From assembly GCA_021813145.1 (NCBI GenBank), contig JAKALS010000006.1:1-32401 (forward strand): a stretch of DNA of 32,401 bases, in the 5' to 3' direction. The stretch is from a bacterium. Its GTDB lineage: Bacteria; Patescibacteriota; Microgenomatia; Levybacterales; UBA12049. Every line of letters starts with the position of its first letter. Position 1 is the stretch's first letter. Positions 23,544 through 30,424 of the stretch are shown piece by piece. The translations under genes and the position numbers were made by a program. The notes beneath the pieces were generated by a model, which saw only the letters and a program-made list of their open reading frames with translations, was not told where the DNA came from and ran no database searches.

Positions 23544-23572
23544 ATCCTACTTGGTAGCAAACCAAGTGTCAA
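23544..23572 (-). promoter_or_regulatory. Nuclease promoter with an inverted repeat filling the spacer
   Basis: On the minus strand TTGACA (complement 23567-23572), a 17-nt spacer and TAGGAT (complement 23544-23549) end 6 nt before the GTG start. The spacer CTTGGTTTGCTACCAAG is an inverted repeat with 5-bp arms, extended by one pair (A/T) into the boxes. This is a good operator candidate. Confidence 0.6.
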
Positions 23573-23585
23573 ATAGCTTTACATG

Positions 23586-23657
23586 AGCCGACTGTCGGAT
23601 TTGAACCGACGACCTTTGCTTTACAAAAGCATTGCTCTACCACTGAGCTAAGTCGGC
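23586..23657 (-). tRNA. tRNA-Thr (UGU)
   Basis: Acceptor stem GCCGACT/AGTCGGC, D-arm TTAGCTCAGTGGTAGAGC, anticodon loop TTTGTAA with anticodon TGT, and T-arm GTCGG-TTCAAAT-CCGAC. The first anticodon-stem pair looks like an A-A mismatch. CCA is not encoded. It is the first tRNA of the minus-strand cluster. Confidence 0.94.
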
Positions 23658-23667
23658 GCTGCTTTAG

Positions 23668-23696
23668 ATTTTATCAAAAATAAGGATAATAAGGAA
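23668..23696 (-). promoter_or_regulatory. tRNA cluster promoter
   Basis: On the minus strand TTCCTT (complement 23691-23696), a 17-nt spacer and TAAAAT (complement 23668-23673), ending 10 nt before the first base of tRNA-Thr(UGU). Confidence 0.5.
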
Positions 23697-23706
23697 GCTA
23701 TTTATT

Positions 23707-24408
23707 TTATTGAGGATACTCGTAAACCGTAGAATTGCCTCTAAAAGAGTATTCTATCGCTTCTCCAAGGGAAACTGTAAGTTTTTCTCCGTGCCCGATA
23801 CTTACGGGAGCAACCGGACTAAAATGTTTGCGCACAAGCGCTCCAAGAACAGTTTCATGGGTAAACATAAGTATGTTTATTTCGGGCCCTTCGCCTACTA
23901 TAGTTGCAGTTTCTCGAAGAGCTCCTATGAATTTTTCAACTTTTGCAACTACATCCTCGGGCGGCAAAACTTTATTATGCCTTAAAAATTCCGGAGATAA
24001 CACCTGCCAACACGACATTGGATTCGCAAAACCAAGTTCCAGGAGTCTTTTAATGGGGTCTACTATCTCAAGCTCCGGTGCCGCATAAAATCCGTCAAAA
24101 GTTGTATACGGGAGTTGACCTCTTCTTATCGCTTTTTCTAACTCAGACCTGGCAATAATTGCAGAATCTAATGCCCTTATTCTTCTGCTGGACATAATTA
24201 TTAGACTGTTTTCGTTCTCATATTTTACTAATTCACCAATAAATTCGTCGGTCAAAGTTTTTATCTGTTGTTTCCCATTTTCACTCAAAGGAGAATCCGG
24301 GTTTCCATACTCCTGCGGCTCACCATGTCTTGTATAATGAAGCTTAATTTTTCTTCTTTGGGGGCCTATACCTTCAACAGTACGGCCCATTACACTTTCT
24401 CGTTCCAC
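23707..24408 (-). CDS. Histidine phosphatase (phosphoglycerate mutase-like) family protein, 233 aa
   Basis: The catalytic motif is LHYTRHGEPQE (RHG at residues 27-29), followed by SPLSENGKQQI and the second-arginine motif SSRRIRALDSA. A second His lies in MFTHETVLG. These are the core residues of the histidine phosphatase superfamily. Whether it is a phosphoglycerate mutase or a broad phosphatase cannot be read; the unusual middle segment argues against a standard glycolytic GpmB. GTG at 24408 or ATG at 24390 may be the start; GATACT ends 8 nt before the GTG, favouring 24408. Confidence 0.85.
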   Translation of the reverse strand: MERESVMGRTVEGIGPQRRKIKLHYTRHGEPQEYGNPDSPLSENGKQQIKTLTDEFIGELVKYENENSLIIMSSRRIRALDSAIIARSELEKAIRRGQLPYTTFDGFYAAPELEIVDPIKRLLELGFANPMSCWQVLSPEFLRHNKVLPPEDVVAKVEKFIGALRETATIVGEGPEINILMFTHETVLGALVRKHFSPVAPVSIGHGEKLTVSLGEAIEYSFRGNSTVYEYPQ

Positions 24409-24512
24409 AAACTAAGAGTATCTTTCGAAAAAGTAAGAAATGAATTAACAAATTGTAAGAGCAATGTAAAACGTATTGCTTTTTAAAGCAAAACGCCTAT
24501 ATAAATGTTGGG

Positions 24513-24620
24513 GTACAACTGGCCAAACAGGGAATTCCAAAATGGGCAATCGGCTTTGCTATGGTTGTGTTTTTTGCCGTTTATCTACTTTTCTGGCCTA
24601 AGTTCTTCCAGCTTTTATAG
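24513..24620 (+). CDS. Possible single-span membrane peptide without a clear start
   Basis: A 35-codon frame ending at 24620 reads as a short polar head (LAKQGIPKW) and one strongly hydrophobic helix (AIGFAMVVFFAVYLLFWPKF). The composition looks like a real small membrane protein, but the frame has no ATG, GTG or TTG before the helix. A nearby ATG at 24505 is out of frame by one base across a GGGG run, so a frameshift or decay is possible. It sits upstream of the ABC permease gene. Confidence 0.25.
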   Translation, partial: VQLAKQGIPKWAIGFAMVVFFAVYLLFWPKFFQLL

Positions 24621-24666
24621 ATCCCCCCTTCTTGCTTTAAATTTATAATAATTCTACACTATTTAT

Positions 24667-25479
24667 ATGGCCGTAAGGCATTATCATCACCATTACCACT
24701 TTAGCTACCTGACTTCTAAAAAAAGGCATTTTACTTCATTGGTAATCGTAATAGCGGCAATCACTGTTATTCTTGTTTTCTTGCTTAAAATCCTTACCCC
24801 CCAATCCCCTCTGGATGTAAAAGAACTTTCCTATCCAGATATACTTTTAGCCTCGTTTAACACTCTTTTTCGGCTTTTAATCTCCTACGTCTTTGCGCTT
24901 ATAGTGGCAATTCCCTTGGCCCTTTTTATAACAAGAAGCCCGAGGACCGAAAGGTTTATGCTTCCCATTTCCGATATCCTTCAGTCAGTCCCTATACTTG
25001 CATTTTTTCCCGTAATTGTTTTGGCGTTTATTAAACTGCATTTAATAGAAGGCGCAGTAATTTTTATTCTTTTTATGGCGATGCTCTGGAACCTGGTTTT
25101 TAGCATGATAGGTGGCCTAAAAACTATTCCCGAGGATATCTTAAATGCTTCTACAATTTTCGGGCTAAAAGGTCTTAAAAAGCTATGGTATATAACTATC
25201 CCTTCTATTTTTCCCTATATCGTAACAGGTTCGCTTCTGGCATGGGCTCAGGGATGGAGTTTATTAATTGTTGCCGAAGCCCTGCACAGTTATATTCCGG
25301 GGGGAACAATGTCGCAGGACCCTTTAGGACTTGGTAGCCTGCTGGTTGACGCTTTTTATCAGGGTCAGAATATTGTCTTTCTGGTATCTCTGGCTGTAAT
25401 GATATTACTTATTACGCTTATTAATTTTTTCGTGTGGCAAAAATTATTGCATCTTGCGGAAAGGTATAAATTTGACTGA
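24667..25479 (+). CDS. ABC importer permease, NitT/TauT (SsuC) type, 270 aa
   Basis: A binding-protein-dependent transport permease. Six hydrophobic segments are visible (about residues 24-44, 62-90, 100-125, 128-150, 185-210 and 235-258). The cytoplasmic EAA-type loop is seen around EDILNASTIFGLKGLKKLWYITIPSIFPYI. This layout is that of the nitrate/sulfonate/taurine-type importers. The N-terminus is strikingly His-rich: six His among the first twelve residues. No substrate-binding protein is encoded nearby, so the substrate is unknown. TATAAT lies 17 nt upstream. The 3' end overlaps the ATPase gene by 8 nt. Confidence 0.9.
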   Translation: MAVRHYHHHYHFSYLTSKKRHFTSLVIVIAAITVILVFLLKILTPQSPLDVKELSYPDILLASFNTLFRLLISYVFALIVAIPLALFITRSPRTERFMLPISDILQSVPILAFFPVIVLAFIKLHLIEGAVIFILFMAMLWNLVFSMIGGLKTIPEDILNASTIFGLKGLKKLWYITIPSIFPYIVTGSLLAWAQGWSLLIVAEALHSYIPGGTMSQDPLGLGSLLVDAFYQGQNIVFLVSLAVMILLITLINFFVWQKLLHLAERYKFD

Positions 25480-26182
25480 AGTAATTACTCTTAAGAATAT
25501 AAATAAAGTGTACCCGGGTTCTAAAGAAACGGCAGTTTCAGACTTTAGCCTTGAAGTTAAAGAAGGCGAATTCTTATGCCTAGTAGGATCTTCAGGTTGC
25601 GGAAAATCTACTGTTTTAAAAATGATTGCAGGACTTGAAAAGCCCACAAGCGGAAATATAGTAAAACCCCAAAACGTAGGCATGGTTTTCCAGTCCGGAG
25701 CTCTTTTGCCCTGGCTTAATGTTGAAGAAAACGTAGCATTCCCCCTTTATGCAAAAGGATTAAATAAAGAAAAAGCCGAAGACCTTACGAATAAATATAT
25801 TCAAATGGTGAACCTCGGGGAATACAAATTAAAATATCCGAGAGAACTTTCAGGAGGTCAAAAACAAAGAGTCGGAATAGCCCGTGCGCTGGCTGTTGAG
25901 CCCCCTGTACTTCTTCTAGACGAGCCTTTTTCTGCCTTAGACCCTATTACTACAGATGAAATGCATTCTTATCTTCTTAATATATGGCAAAGTACCGGAA
26001 AAACAATAGTAATGGTCTCCCATTCCATGGAGGAAGCAATAATCCTTGCGGACAGAATAGCAATAATGAAAGAAGGCAAATTAAAAAAACTGATGGAAGT
26101 AGAACTTAAAAGACCAAGAAAAGAAGAAGATAGAAAATTCATAGAGTTTTTAGATAAAATAAAGCAGGAATTAGTCTTATAA
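25472..26182 (+). CDS. ABC importer ATPase, NitT/TauT (SsuB) type, 236 aa
   Basis: Powers the permease encoded just upstream. All ATPase motifs are present: Walker A GSSGCGKST, Q-loop MVFQSGALLPW, signature LSGGQKQRVGIARAL, Walker B VLLLDEPFSALD and H-loop MVSHSMEEA. The FQSGALLPW form of the Q-loop is characteristic of the NitT/TauT group. The start is a TTG at 25472 with GGAAAGG as Shine-Dalgarno 7 nt upstream; another TTG at 25454 is less well placed. The overlap with the permease suggests coupled translation. Confidence 0.93.
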   Translation: MTEVITLKNINKVYPGSKETAVSDFSLEVKEGEFLCLVGSSGCGKSTVLKMIAGLEKPTSGNIVKPQNVGMVFQSGALLPWLNVEENVAFPLYAKGLNKEKAEDLTNKYIQMVNLGEYKLKYPRELSGGQKQRVGIARALAVEPPVLLLDEPFSALDPITTDEMHSYLLNIWQSTGKTIVMVSHSMEEAIILADRIAIMKEGKLKKLMEVELKRPRKEEDRKFIEFLDKIKQELVL

Positions 26183-26186
26183 TAGA

Positions 26187-26215
26187 TTGAATTTAACCTC
26201 CTTTATTGATATAAT
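26187..26215 (+). promoter_or_regulatory. Promoter of the 26226 gene
   Basis: TTGAAT (26187-26192), a 17-nt spacer and TATAAT (26210-26215) with an upstream TG (TGATATAAT), ending 10 nt before the ATG at 26226. Confidence 0.65.
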
Positions 26216-26225
26216 CTCCTCCGTT

Positions 26226-26507
26226 ATGAACAGGCGGGAAAGATTGGAACAGAGAGGAAAGACATTGACTCTCGTAGAACAAAAAGCAGCCTGTAAAAAA
26301 TGTCCTGATGCAAACTCATGTAATACTTTAAGGGAAGTCGGCTTGGTACGCTTTTTTGCGCCTTCGAATCTATCTCCTTTTGAAAGAGCAATAATGGAAG
26401 CAGGAGTTTATAACAAATTAGGCTGTTTACGAAGAGCACAACTGGTAGTCGAAAAAACCAAAAGGAACGGCATTAGCGATCCTTTAAATGAGGATTGCGG
26501 AAAGTAG
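26226..26507 (+). CDS. Small Cys-containing protein, 93 aa
   Basis: Not recognised. The pattern CKKCPDANSC (C23, C26, C32) with later C67 and C91 suggests a small metal-binding or zinc-ribbon-like protein. The rest is basic and helical. A longer reading starts at a TTG at 26187, but that codon is the first three bases of the -35 box, so ATG 26226 is the start. The last 24 nt overlap the convergent PAP2 gene. Confidence 0.65.
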   Translation: MNRRERLEQRGKTLTLVEQKAACKKCPDANSCNTLREVGLVRFFAPSNLSPFERAIMEAGVYNKLGCLRRAQLVVEKTKRNGISDPLNEDCGK

Positions 26508-27107
26508 GCTCATTGATAAACCAAGTAATGCTCCTCCTATAACATCCGAAAGCCAATGCTCTCCTAAATAAATCCTACTTACAAACATAACTAAGTCGAA
26601 AATTAAAATCAAAATAGCAAAAAAGAGCTTAAGCGGCAAAGAAATTCTCCTGGAATTAAAAATCATAATCAAAAATAACACAGAAATAAAAGCGGTTCTC
26701 GCCGAATGACCGGAAGGGTAAGAAGAACCGGGATTTACATAAGAACTGGGAAACTGGAAACCGATATCATAACGGAAAAACCTAAAAGACGGACCGGGAT
26801 GTTTTACAAATACCTTTCCAAACAGTTCAAAAAAGAAAATTGCTCCGTAAGGAATAAGAACAAAAAAAGATTTCAATTTCTTCTTTAGTGCAATAAATAT
26901 AATTAAAATCAATGTTGCAATTTCTGCGCTTCCAATCAAGCTGAACACCGAAAAAGGGGTATCTACAATATGAGATAGGTGATTTTGTATCCTTACCGTT
27001 GTATCAAAATCCAAAGAACTAAAAAGATCTTTATGAACTAAATACGTGAAAAAAACAAATAAAATAAAAGATATTGCTCCAAGAAGAATACATATTTTTT
27101 TATTCAT
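26484..27107 (-). CDS. PAP2-family membrane phosphatase, 207 aa
   Basis: A phosphatidic acid phosphatase type 2 superfamily protein, which in bacteria usually dephosphorylates lipid carriers such as undecaprenyl pyrophosphate. Motif 2 is YPSGHSART and motif 3 is SRIYLGEHWLSDVIGG, both complete. Motif 1 (KxxxxxxRP) appears as KVFVKHPGP, with Gly in place of the Arg. Five or six membrane spans. A reading from 27140 exists, but its first codons contain a TATAAT that ends 7 nt before ATG 27107, so 27107 is chosen. Confidence 0.9.
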   Translation of the reverse strand: MNKKICILLGAISFILFVFFTYLVHKDLFSSLDFDTTVRIQNHLSHIVDTPFSVFSLIGSAEIATLILIIFIALKKKLKSFFVLIPYGAIFFFELFGKVFVKHPGPSFRFFRYDIGFQFPSSYVNPGSSYPSGHSARTAFISVLFLIMIFNSRRISLPLKLFFAILILIFDLVMFVSRIYLGEHWLSDVIGGALLGLSMSLLSAILI

Positions 27108-27114
27108 TAAGTCC

Positions 27115-27120
27115 ATTATA
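27115..27120 (-). promoter_or_regulatory. -10 box of the PAP2 gene
   Basis: TATAAT on the minus strand ends 7 nt before the ATG at 27107. No good -35 box was found. Confidence 0.45.
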
Positions 27121-27132
27121 CTAGATTTTTTA

Positions 27133-27160
27133 TTTACCATTTACCATTCACCACTCATTT
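27133..27160. repeat. Low-complexity ACCATT phrase
   Basis: An imperfect tandem of TTTACCATTTACCATTCACC (27133-27152) followed by ACTCATTT lies between galU and the PAP2 gene. It resembles the short quasi-repeats at 31611-31645 and inside fmt. Confidence 0.4.
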
Positions 27161-27198
27161 AAACGATTTGCTCGAAGACCAATGAAAAATGGAAAATA

Positions 27199-28083
27199 TT
27201 ATTTTAGATCTAAATCTTTGAGGAATTTTTTAAACTCTTCGGAAATATCGGGATGGGTTAGCCCCAATTCCACCACCGTTTTCATGTATTCAAGTTTATT
27301 TCCCGTATCATAATACCTTCCGCCCTCTATTTCTACCGCATAAACAGGTACGCCCTCGTTCTTCAGCTTATTTATTGCATCCACCAGCCATATCTCCCCG
27401 CCTTTTCCCGGTTCAAGACTTCTTAATGCCCCGAATATTTCCGGAGGGAGAATATATGCTCCGTGTGTCGCAAGGTTTGAAGGAGCCGTATCGGGCTCCG
27501 GCTTTTCGACTATCTCGTTTATCTTAAATACGTTTCCCTCTACCTGCTCTACGTCGGCGATTCCGTATCTTTTTAGGTCTTCTTTTTTTTCTATCCTTAC
27601 CCCGCTTATTACGATTCCTCCGTACTTTTCATAAACTTTAATCATTTGGGAAAGCCTCGGCGGTTTGGCGTGTATAAATTCGTCTCCCCAAAGTACCGCA
27701 AAAGGCTCGTTATCTATTGCGGGTTCTGCCGAAAGAACAGGAGTTCCGTTGCCGTAAGCTCCTTTTTGTCTTATATAAATAAAGTTTGCAAGCTCCGATA
27801 TTCTCATTACGTGCTCCAGAAGCTCTTTCTTTCCGCCGACTTCCAGATTTTTGATAAGCTCCGCGTTTGGCATATCGAAATGGTCTTCGATTGCTCTTTT
27901 TACATATCCTGTTACAATTATTACATCCTCTATCCCCGACTCCACCGCCTCCTCAACTACATATTGAATAACGGGCTTATCTACTATCGGAAGCATTTCT
28001 TTAGGCATCGCTTTTGTCTGGGGAAGAAATCTTGTTCCAAAACCCGCCGCGGGAATTACCACCTTAGTAATTTTCTTATTCAT
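27199..28083 (-). CDS. galU: UTP-glucose-1-phosphate uridylyltransferase, 294 aa
   Basis: Makes UDP-glucose from UTP and glucose-1-phosphate, a donor for surface glycans. The nucleotide-binding signature AAGFGTRFLPQTKAMPKEML (residues 12-31) is complete, followed by PIVDKPVIQYVVEEAV. GDEFIHAKPPRL and EIVEKPEPDTAPSNLA carry further family residues, and GGRYYDTGNKLEYMKTVVEL closes the protein. Length is standard. A TTGACA-17-GATAAT promoter ends 9 nt before the ATG. Confidence 0.97.
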   Translation of the reverse strand: MNKKITKVVIPAAGFGTRFLPQTKAMPKEMLPIVDKPVIQYVVEEAVESGIEDVIIVTGYVKRAIEDHFDMPNAELIKNLEVGGKKELLEHVMRISELANFIYIRQKGAYGNGTPVLSAEPAIDNEPFAVLWGDEFIHAKPPRLSQMIKVYEKYGGIVISGVRIEKKEDLKRYGIADVEQVEGNVFKINEIVEKPEPDTAPSNLATHGAYILPPEIFGALRSLEPGKGGEIWLVDAINKLKNEGVPVYAVEIEGGRYYDTGNKLEYMKTVVELGLTHPDISEEFKKFLKDLDLK

Positions 28084-28092
28084 ACACCTGCT

Positions 28093-28121
28093 ATTATCTT
28101 ATGACTGGGATTTTGTGTCAA
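28093..28121 (-). promoter_or_regulatory. galU promoter
   Basis: On the minus strand TTGACA (complement 28116-28121), a 17-nt spacer and GATAAT (complement 28093-28098), ending 9 nt before the start codon. Confidence 0.65.
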
Positions 28122-28167
28122 CTGCTTTTACTTTTTTCTTACCAAACCTTTGCTGTTTATATACTTC

Positions 28168-28196
28168 TTTACATGTAATTTTATTTTTGATAGAAT
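28168..28196 (+). promoter_or_regulatory. Promoter of the secE-nusG-rpl block
   Basis: TTTACA (28168-28173), a 17-nt spacer and TAGAAT (28191-28196). Initiation near 28203 gives a 55-nt leader made almost entirely of the CTAG-rich repeat. Confidence 0.55.
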
Positions 28197-28204
28197 CATC
28201 TTGC

Positions 28205-28254
28205 CTCTAGGACTAGGAATACTAAACGTTGATTACTAGTAGCTAGTGGCTAAA
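28205..28254 (+). repeat. CTAG-rich dispersed repeat, secE copy
   Basis: Four CTAG tetramers occur in 50 bases. The part ACTAAA...TACTAGTAGCTAGTGGCTA matches the mreB and rplL copies with a 6-nt insertion. It lacks the full TTTAGTT/AACTAAA palindrome, so it is the most diverged of the three. Confidence 0.5.
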
Positions 28255-28257
28255 AAT

Positions 28258-28443
28258 ATGGCCACTACACCGGTAGTTTTTCTAAAAGAGACAAGAGACG
28301 AATTAAAAAAAGTTGTATGGCCTACAAGGGACGAAGTAATAAGACTTACTTCGGTGGTAATAATAGTAAGCGTATTGGTCGGGGTATTTTTGGGAGGAAT
28401 AGATTATATTCTTACCAACCTACTCACTCTATTAATTAAATAA
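28258..28443 (+). CDS. secE: Preprotein translocase subunit SecE, 61 aa
   Basis: The single-span SecE of the SecYEG channel. An amphipathic helix FLKETRDELKKVVWPTRDEV is followed by the membrane segment (about residues 30-55, SVVIIVSVLVGVFLGGIDYI). The motif KKVVWPTR is the family hallmark. GTG 28246 in frame would add four residues but lies inside the repeat; ATG 28258 is preferred. It is followed after 6 nt by nusG, as in most bacteria. Confidence 0.96.
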   Translation: MATTPVVFLKETRDELKKVVWPTRDEVIRLTSVVIIVSVLVGVFLGGIDYILTNLLTLLIK

Positions 28444-28449
28444 GAACTT

Positions 28450-29082
28450 ATGGATCAGGATACACAAACAACAGAAGAAAAAAAGACAGAGACCGAAGAA
28501 GTTTCGGCAACTCCCGAAATGAAAAGCGAAGCAAAAGAAGCAACCAGCTCGGCTTCGGACCAGGCTAAGTGGTATATAGTCCACACCTATTCGGGACACG
28601 AAAATAAGGTAGCAAAGTCTTTAAAGCAAAGAGTCGAATCGATGGGGTTTGAAGAAAAAATCTTCGATATAATTGTCCCCACAAGGAACACTATAAAAGT
28701 CTCCCAGGGCAAAAAAGAAACCGTAAAAGAAAAAATTTTCCCGGGATATGTCCTTGTAAAAATGATACTGGACGACGAGTCATGGCTTTTGGTCAGAACA
28801 ACTCAGGGCGTAACGGCCTTTATCGGCGCGGGAAACAAACCTTCCCCTATTTCGGACAAAGAAGTAGAAGCAATACAAAAATTCATAAAAACGGAAGAAC
28901 CTTTGTATAAAGCTGCTTTTGTTACGGGAGAGGCGGTAAAGATTGTGGACGGGCCTTTTACCGATTTCTTAGGGACAATTGACGAAATAGACGAAGCAAA
29001 AGGAAAAGTTAAAGTACTTGTTTCAATATTCGGAAGAGAAACACCCGTTGAGCTTGACTTCCTTCAAGTAGCCAAGCTATAA
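28450..29082 (+). CDS. nusG: Transcription termination/antitermination protein NusG, 210 aa
   Basis: Couples RNA polymerase to elongation and termination factors. The NGN domain starts at WYIVHTYSGHENKVAKSL and includes VPTRNTIKVSQGKKETVKEK and FPGYVLVKM. The KOW domain is seen in VKIVDGPFTDFLGTIDEID. An acidic, disordered extension of about 38 residues rich in Glu, Thr and Lys precedes the NGN domain, which is unusual for NusG. Operon context (secE upstream, rplK downstream) is canonical. Confidence 0.97.
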   Translation: MDQDTQTTEEKKTETEEVSATPEMKSEAKEATSSASDQAKWYIVHTYSGHENKVAKSLKQRVESMGFEEKIFDIIVPTRNTIKVSQGKKETVKEKIFPGYVLVKMILDDESWLLVRTTQGVTAFIGAGNKPSPISDKEVEAIQKFIKTEEPLYKAAFVTGEAVKIVDGPFTDFLGTIDEIDEAKGKVKVLVSIFGRETPVELDFLQVAKL

Positions 29083-29111
29083 TTGAAAAACTTATTAAGT
29101 CTGGGAGATTC

Positions 29112-29162
29112 GTCGCTTGAACCAGTAGATAAGACACCTAAAATGTCCTCTACTGCCGCGAC
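29112..29162 (+). promoter_or_regulatory. rplKA leader hairpin, candidate L1-binding site
   Basis: Three stacked helices separated by internal loops: GTCGC/GCGAC (29112-29116 with 29158-29162), AGTAGA/TCTACT (29124-29129 with 29149-29154) and GACA/TGTC (29133-29147). It lies between nusG and rplK, where L1 autoregulates translation in other bacteria by binding an mRNA mimic of its 23S site. The assignment is by position and shape, not by a matched consensus. Confidence 0.45.
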
Positions 29163-29173
29163 TTCAAAACAAT

Positions 29174-29596
29174 ATGGCAAAAAAAGTAAAAACATTAATT
29201 AAATTAACGATTCCTGCGGGAGCCGCAACGCCTGCGCCACCTGTAGGCCCTGCTTTAGGACAACACGGACTCCCTATTATGGAGTTCGTTAAAGCGTTCA
29301 ACGACAAAACGGCCGAGCAAAAAGGCACAGTTATTCCTGTTGTTATTACGGTTTATGAAGACAGGACCTTTTCTTTCATAACCAAAAAACCTCCGGTTGC
29401 CGAAATGATTAAAAAAGCTTTGGGCAAAGAAAAAGGTTCGCAAAAGCCGGGAAAAGAATCGGCAGGTAAAATTACAAGGGCGCAGGCCGAAGAGATTGCA
29501 AAAGCCAAAATGGAAGATTTAAATACAACAGAACTAGAGCCGGCAGTAAAAATAGTAACAGGAATAGCAAGAAGCATGGGAGTAACTGTCGAATAA
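29174..29596 (+). CDS. rplK: 50S ribosomal protein L11, 140 aa
   Basis: L11 of the GTPase-associated centre. [25 protein letters not shown] at the N-terminus, FVKAFNDKT, and the C-terminal rRNA-binding domain ending [15 protein letters not shown] are all typical. The length is standard. The rplA start codon follows 2 nt after its stop, so the two are translated together. Confidence 0.98.
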   Translation: MAKKVKTLIKLTIPAGAATPAPPVGPALGQHGLPIMEFVKAFNDKTAEQKGTVIPVVITVYEDRTFSFITKKPPVAEMIKKALGKEKGSQKPGKESAGKITRAQAEEIAKAKMEDLNTTELEPAVKIVTGIARSMGVTVE

Positions 29597-29598
29597 AT

Positions 29599-30378
29599 AT
29601 GGGAAAAATAAGAGTTAAAACATTAGGAGACGAAGAAGCAGAAAAAAAACAGCAGGAAGAGCTTAAAAAGAAAAAGGAAGCTAAAATCGCCGAAGCAAAA
29701 GCCGCGGCATCCTCATCCGTCAAACCTACGGAAGAACAGGGAGAAGAAAATAAACCTAAAGCTAAAAAAGAAAAGTTTCAAAAAGAAGCTAAGGCATTCC
29801 ACTCTCAAAAGTATACTGACCTATCCGCTTCCATAGACAAGAAAAAAACTTATTCGCTTTTGGAAGGGCTTTCTCTTTTGGAAAAACTACAGAGGGGAAA
29901 ATTTGACGAAACGGTAGAGCTTCATTTAAACACGGTCTCTACGGGAATTTCGGGAAACGTAACCCTTCCTAACGGAACAGGCAAGAAAACAAGGGTTGCA
30001 ATAGCAAACGACGCTCTAATCGCAGACGTGGAAAAAGGCATAATAAACTTTGACGTTCTGGTGGCCGAGCCTTCTGTGATGCCTAAACTTGCAAAAGTTG
30101 CAAGAGTTTTAGGACCAAGAGGCCTTATGCCAAATCCTAAAAACGGAACAATCAGCACAAAACCCGAAGAAATAGTTAAAAAATACGAAGGCGGACAGGT
30201 TTCCTTTAAAACAGAAGCCAAATTCCCCATTCTTCATTTAACTGTAGGAAAAGTCTCTTTTGGACCTAAAAAACTTGAAGAAAATATAGATACACTTGTA
30301 AAAGCTGTTAAAAAAACAAATATCAGAAACGCGACCCTTAAGAGCACGATGTCACCGGGAATAAAGGTGCAGTTGTAA
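29599..30378 (+). CDS. rplA: 50S ribosomal protein L1 with long N-terminal extension, 259 aa
   Basis: The L1 core begins near residue 72 (HSQKYTDLSASID) and carries the family signature around VARVLGPRGLMPNPKNGTIS and the C-terminal KKTNIRNATLKSTMSPGIKV. Before the core there is an extension of about 70 residues: a short conserved-looking start MGKIRVKTLGD, then a Lys/Glu/Ala-rich, probably helical or disordered stretch. I know comparable L1 extensions from Microgenomates-type CPR genomes. L1 sits on the mobile L1 stalk and usually represses the rplKA message. Confidence 0.96.
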   Translation: MGKIRVKTLGDEEAEKKQQEELKKKKEAKIAEAKAAASSSVKPTEEQGEENKPKAKKEKFQKEAKAFHSQKYTDLSASIDKKKTYSLLEGLSLLEKLQRGKFDETVELHLNTVSTGISGNVTLPNGTGKKTRVAIANDALIADVEKGIINFDVLVAEPSVMPKLAKVARVLGPRGLMPNPKNGTISTKPEEIVKKYEGGQVSFKTEAKFPILHLTVGKVSFGPKKLEENIDTLVKAVKKTNIRNATLKSTMSPGIKVQL

Positions 30379-30389
30379 TTTAGTCTCTA

Positions 30390-30418
30390 TTGACTTAATG
30401 TAGCCCTTTTGGTAAACT
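30390..30418 (+). promoter_or_regulatory. rplJL promoter
   Basis: TTGACT (30390-30395), a 17-nt spacer and TAAACT (30413-30418) lie between rplA and rplJ. Initiation near 30425 would place the L10 leader at the very 5' end of the transcript. Confidence 0.6.
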
Positions 30419-30424
30419 CATAGA

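Noticed and set aside
22033-23657. Classical genomic island integrated at a tRNA 3' end
   Set aside because: The inserts abut tRNA 5' ends, there is no integrase, and I found no direct repeat of a tRNA 3' end.
26187-26225. Upstream TTG start for the small Cys protein
   Set aside because: The TTG is part of the -35 box TTGAAT, and the -10 box lies between it and the ATG at 26226.
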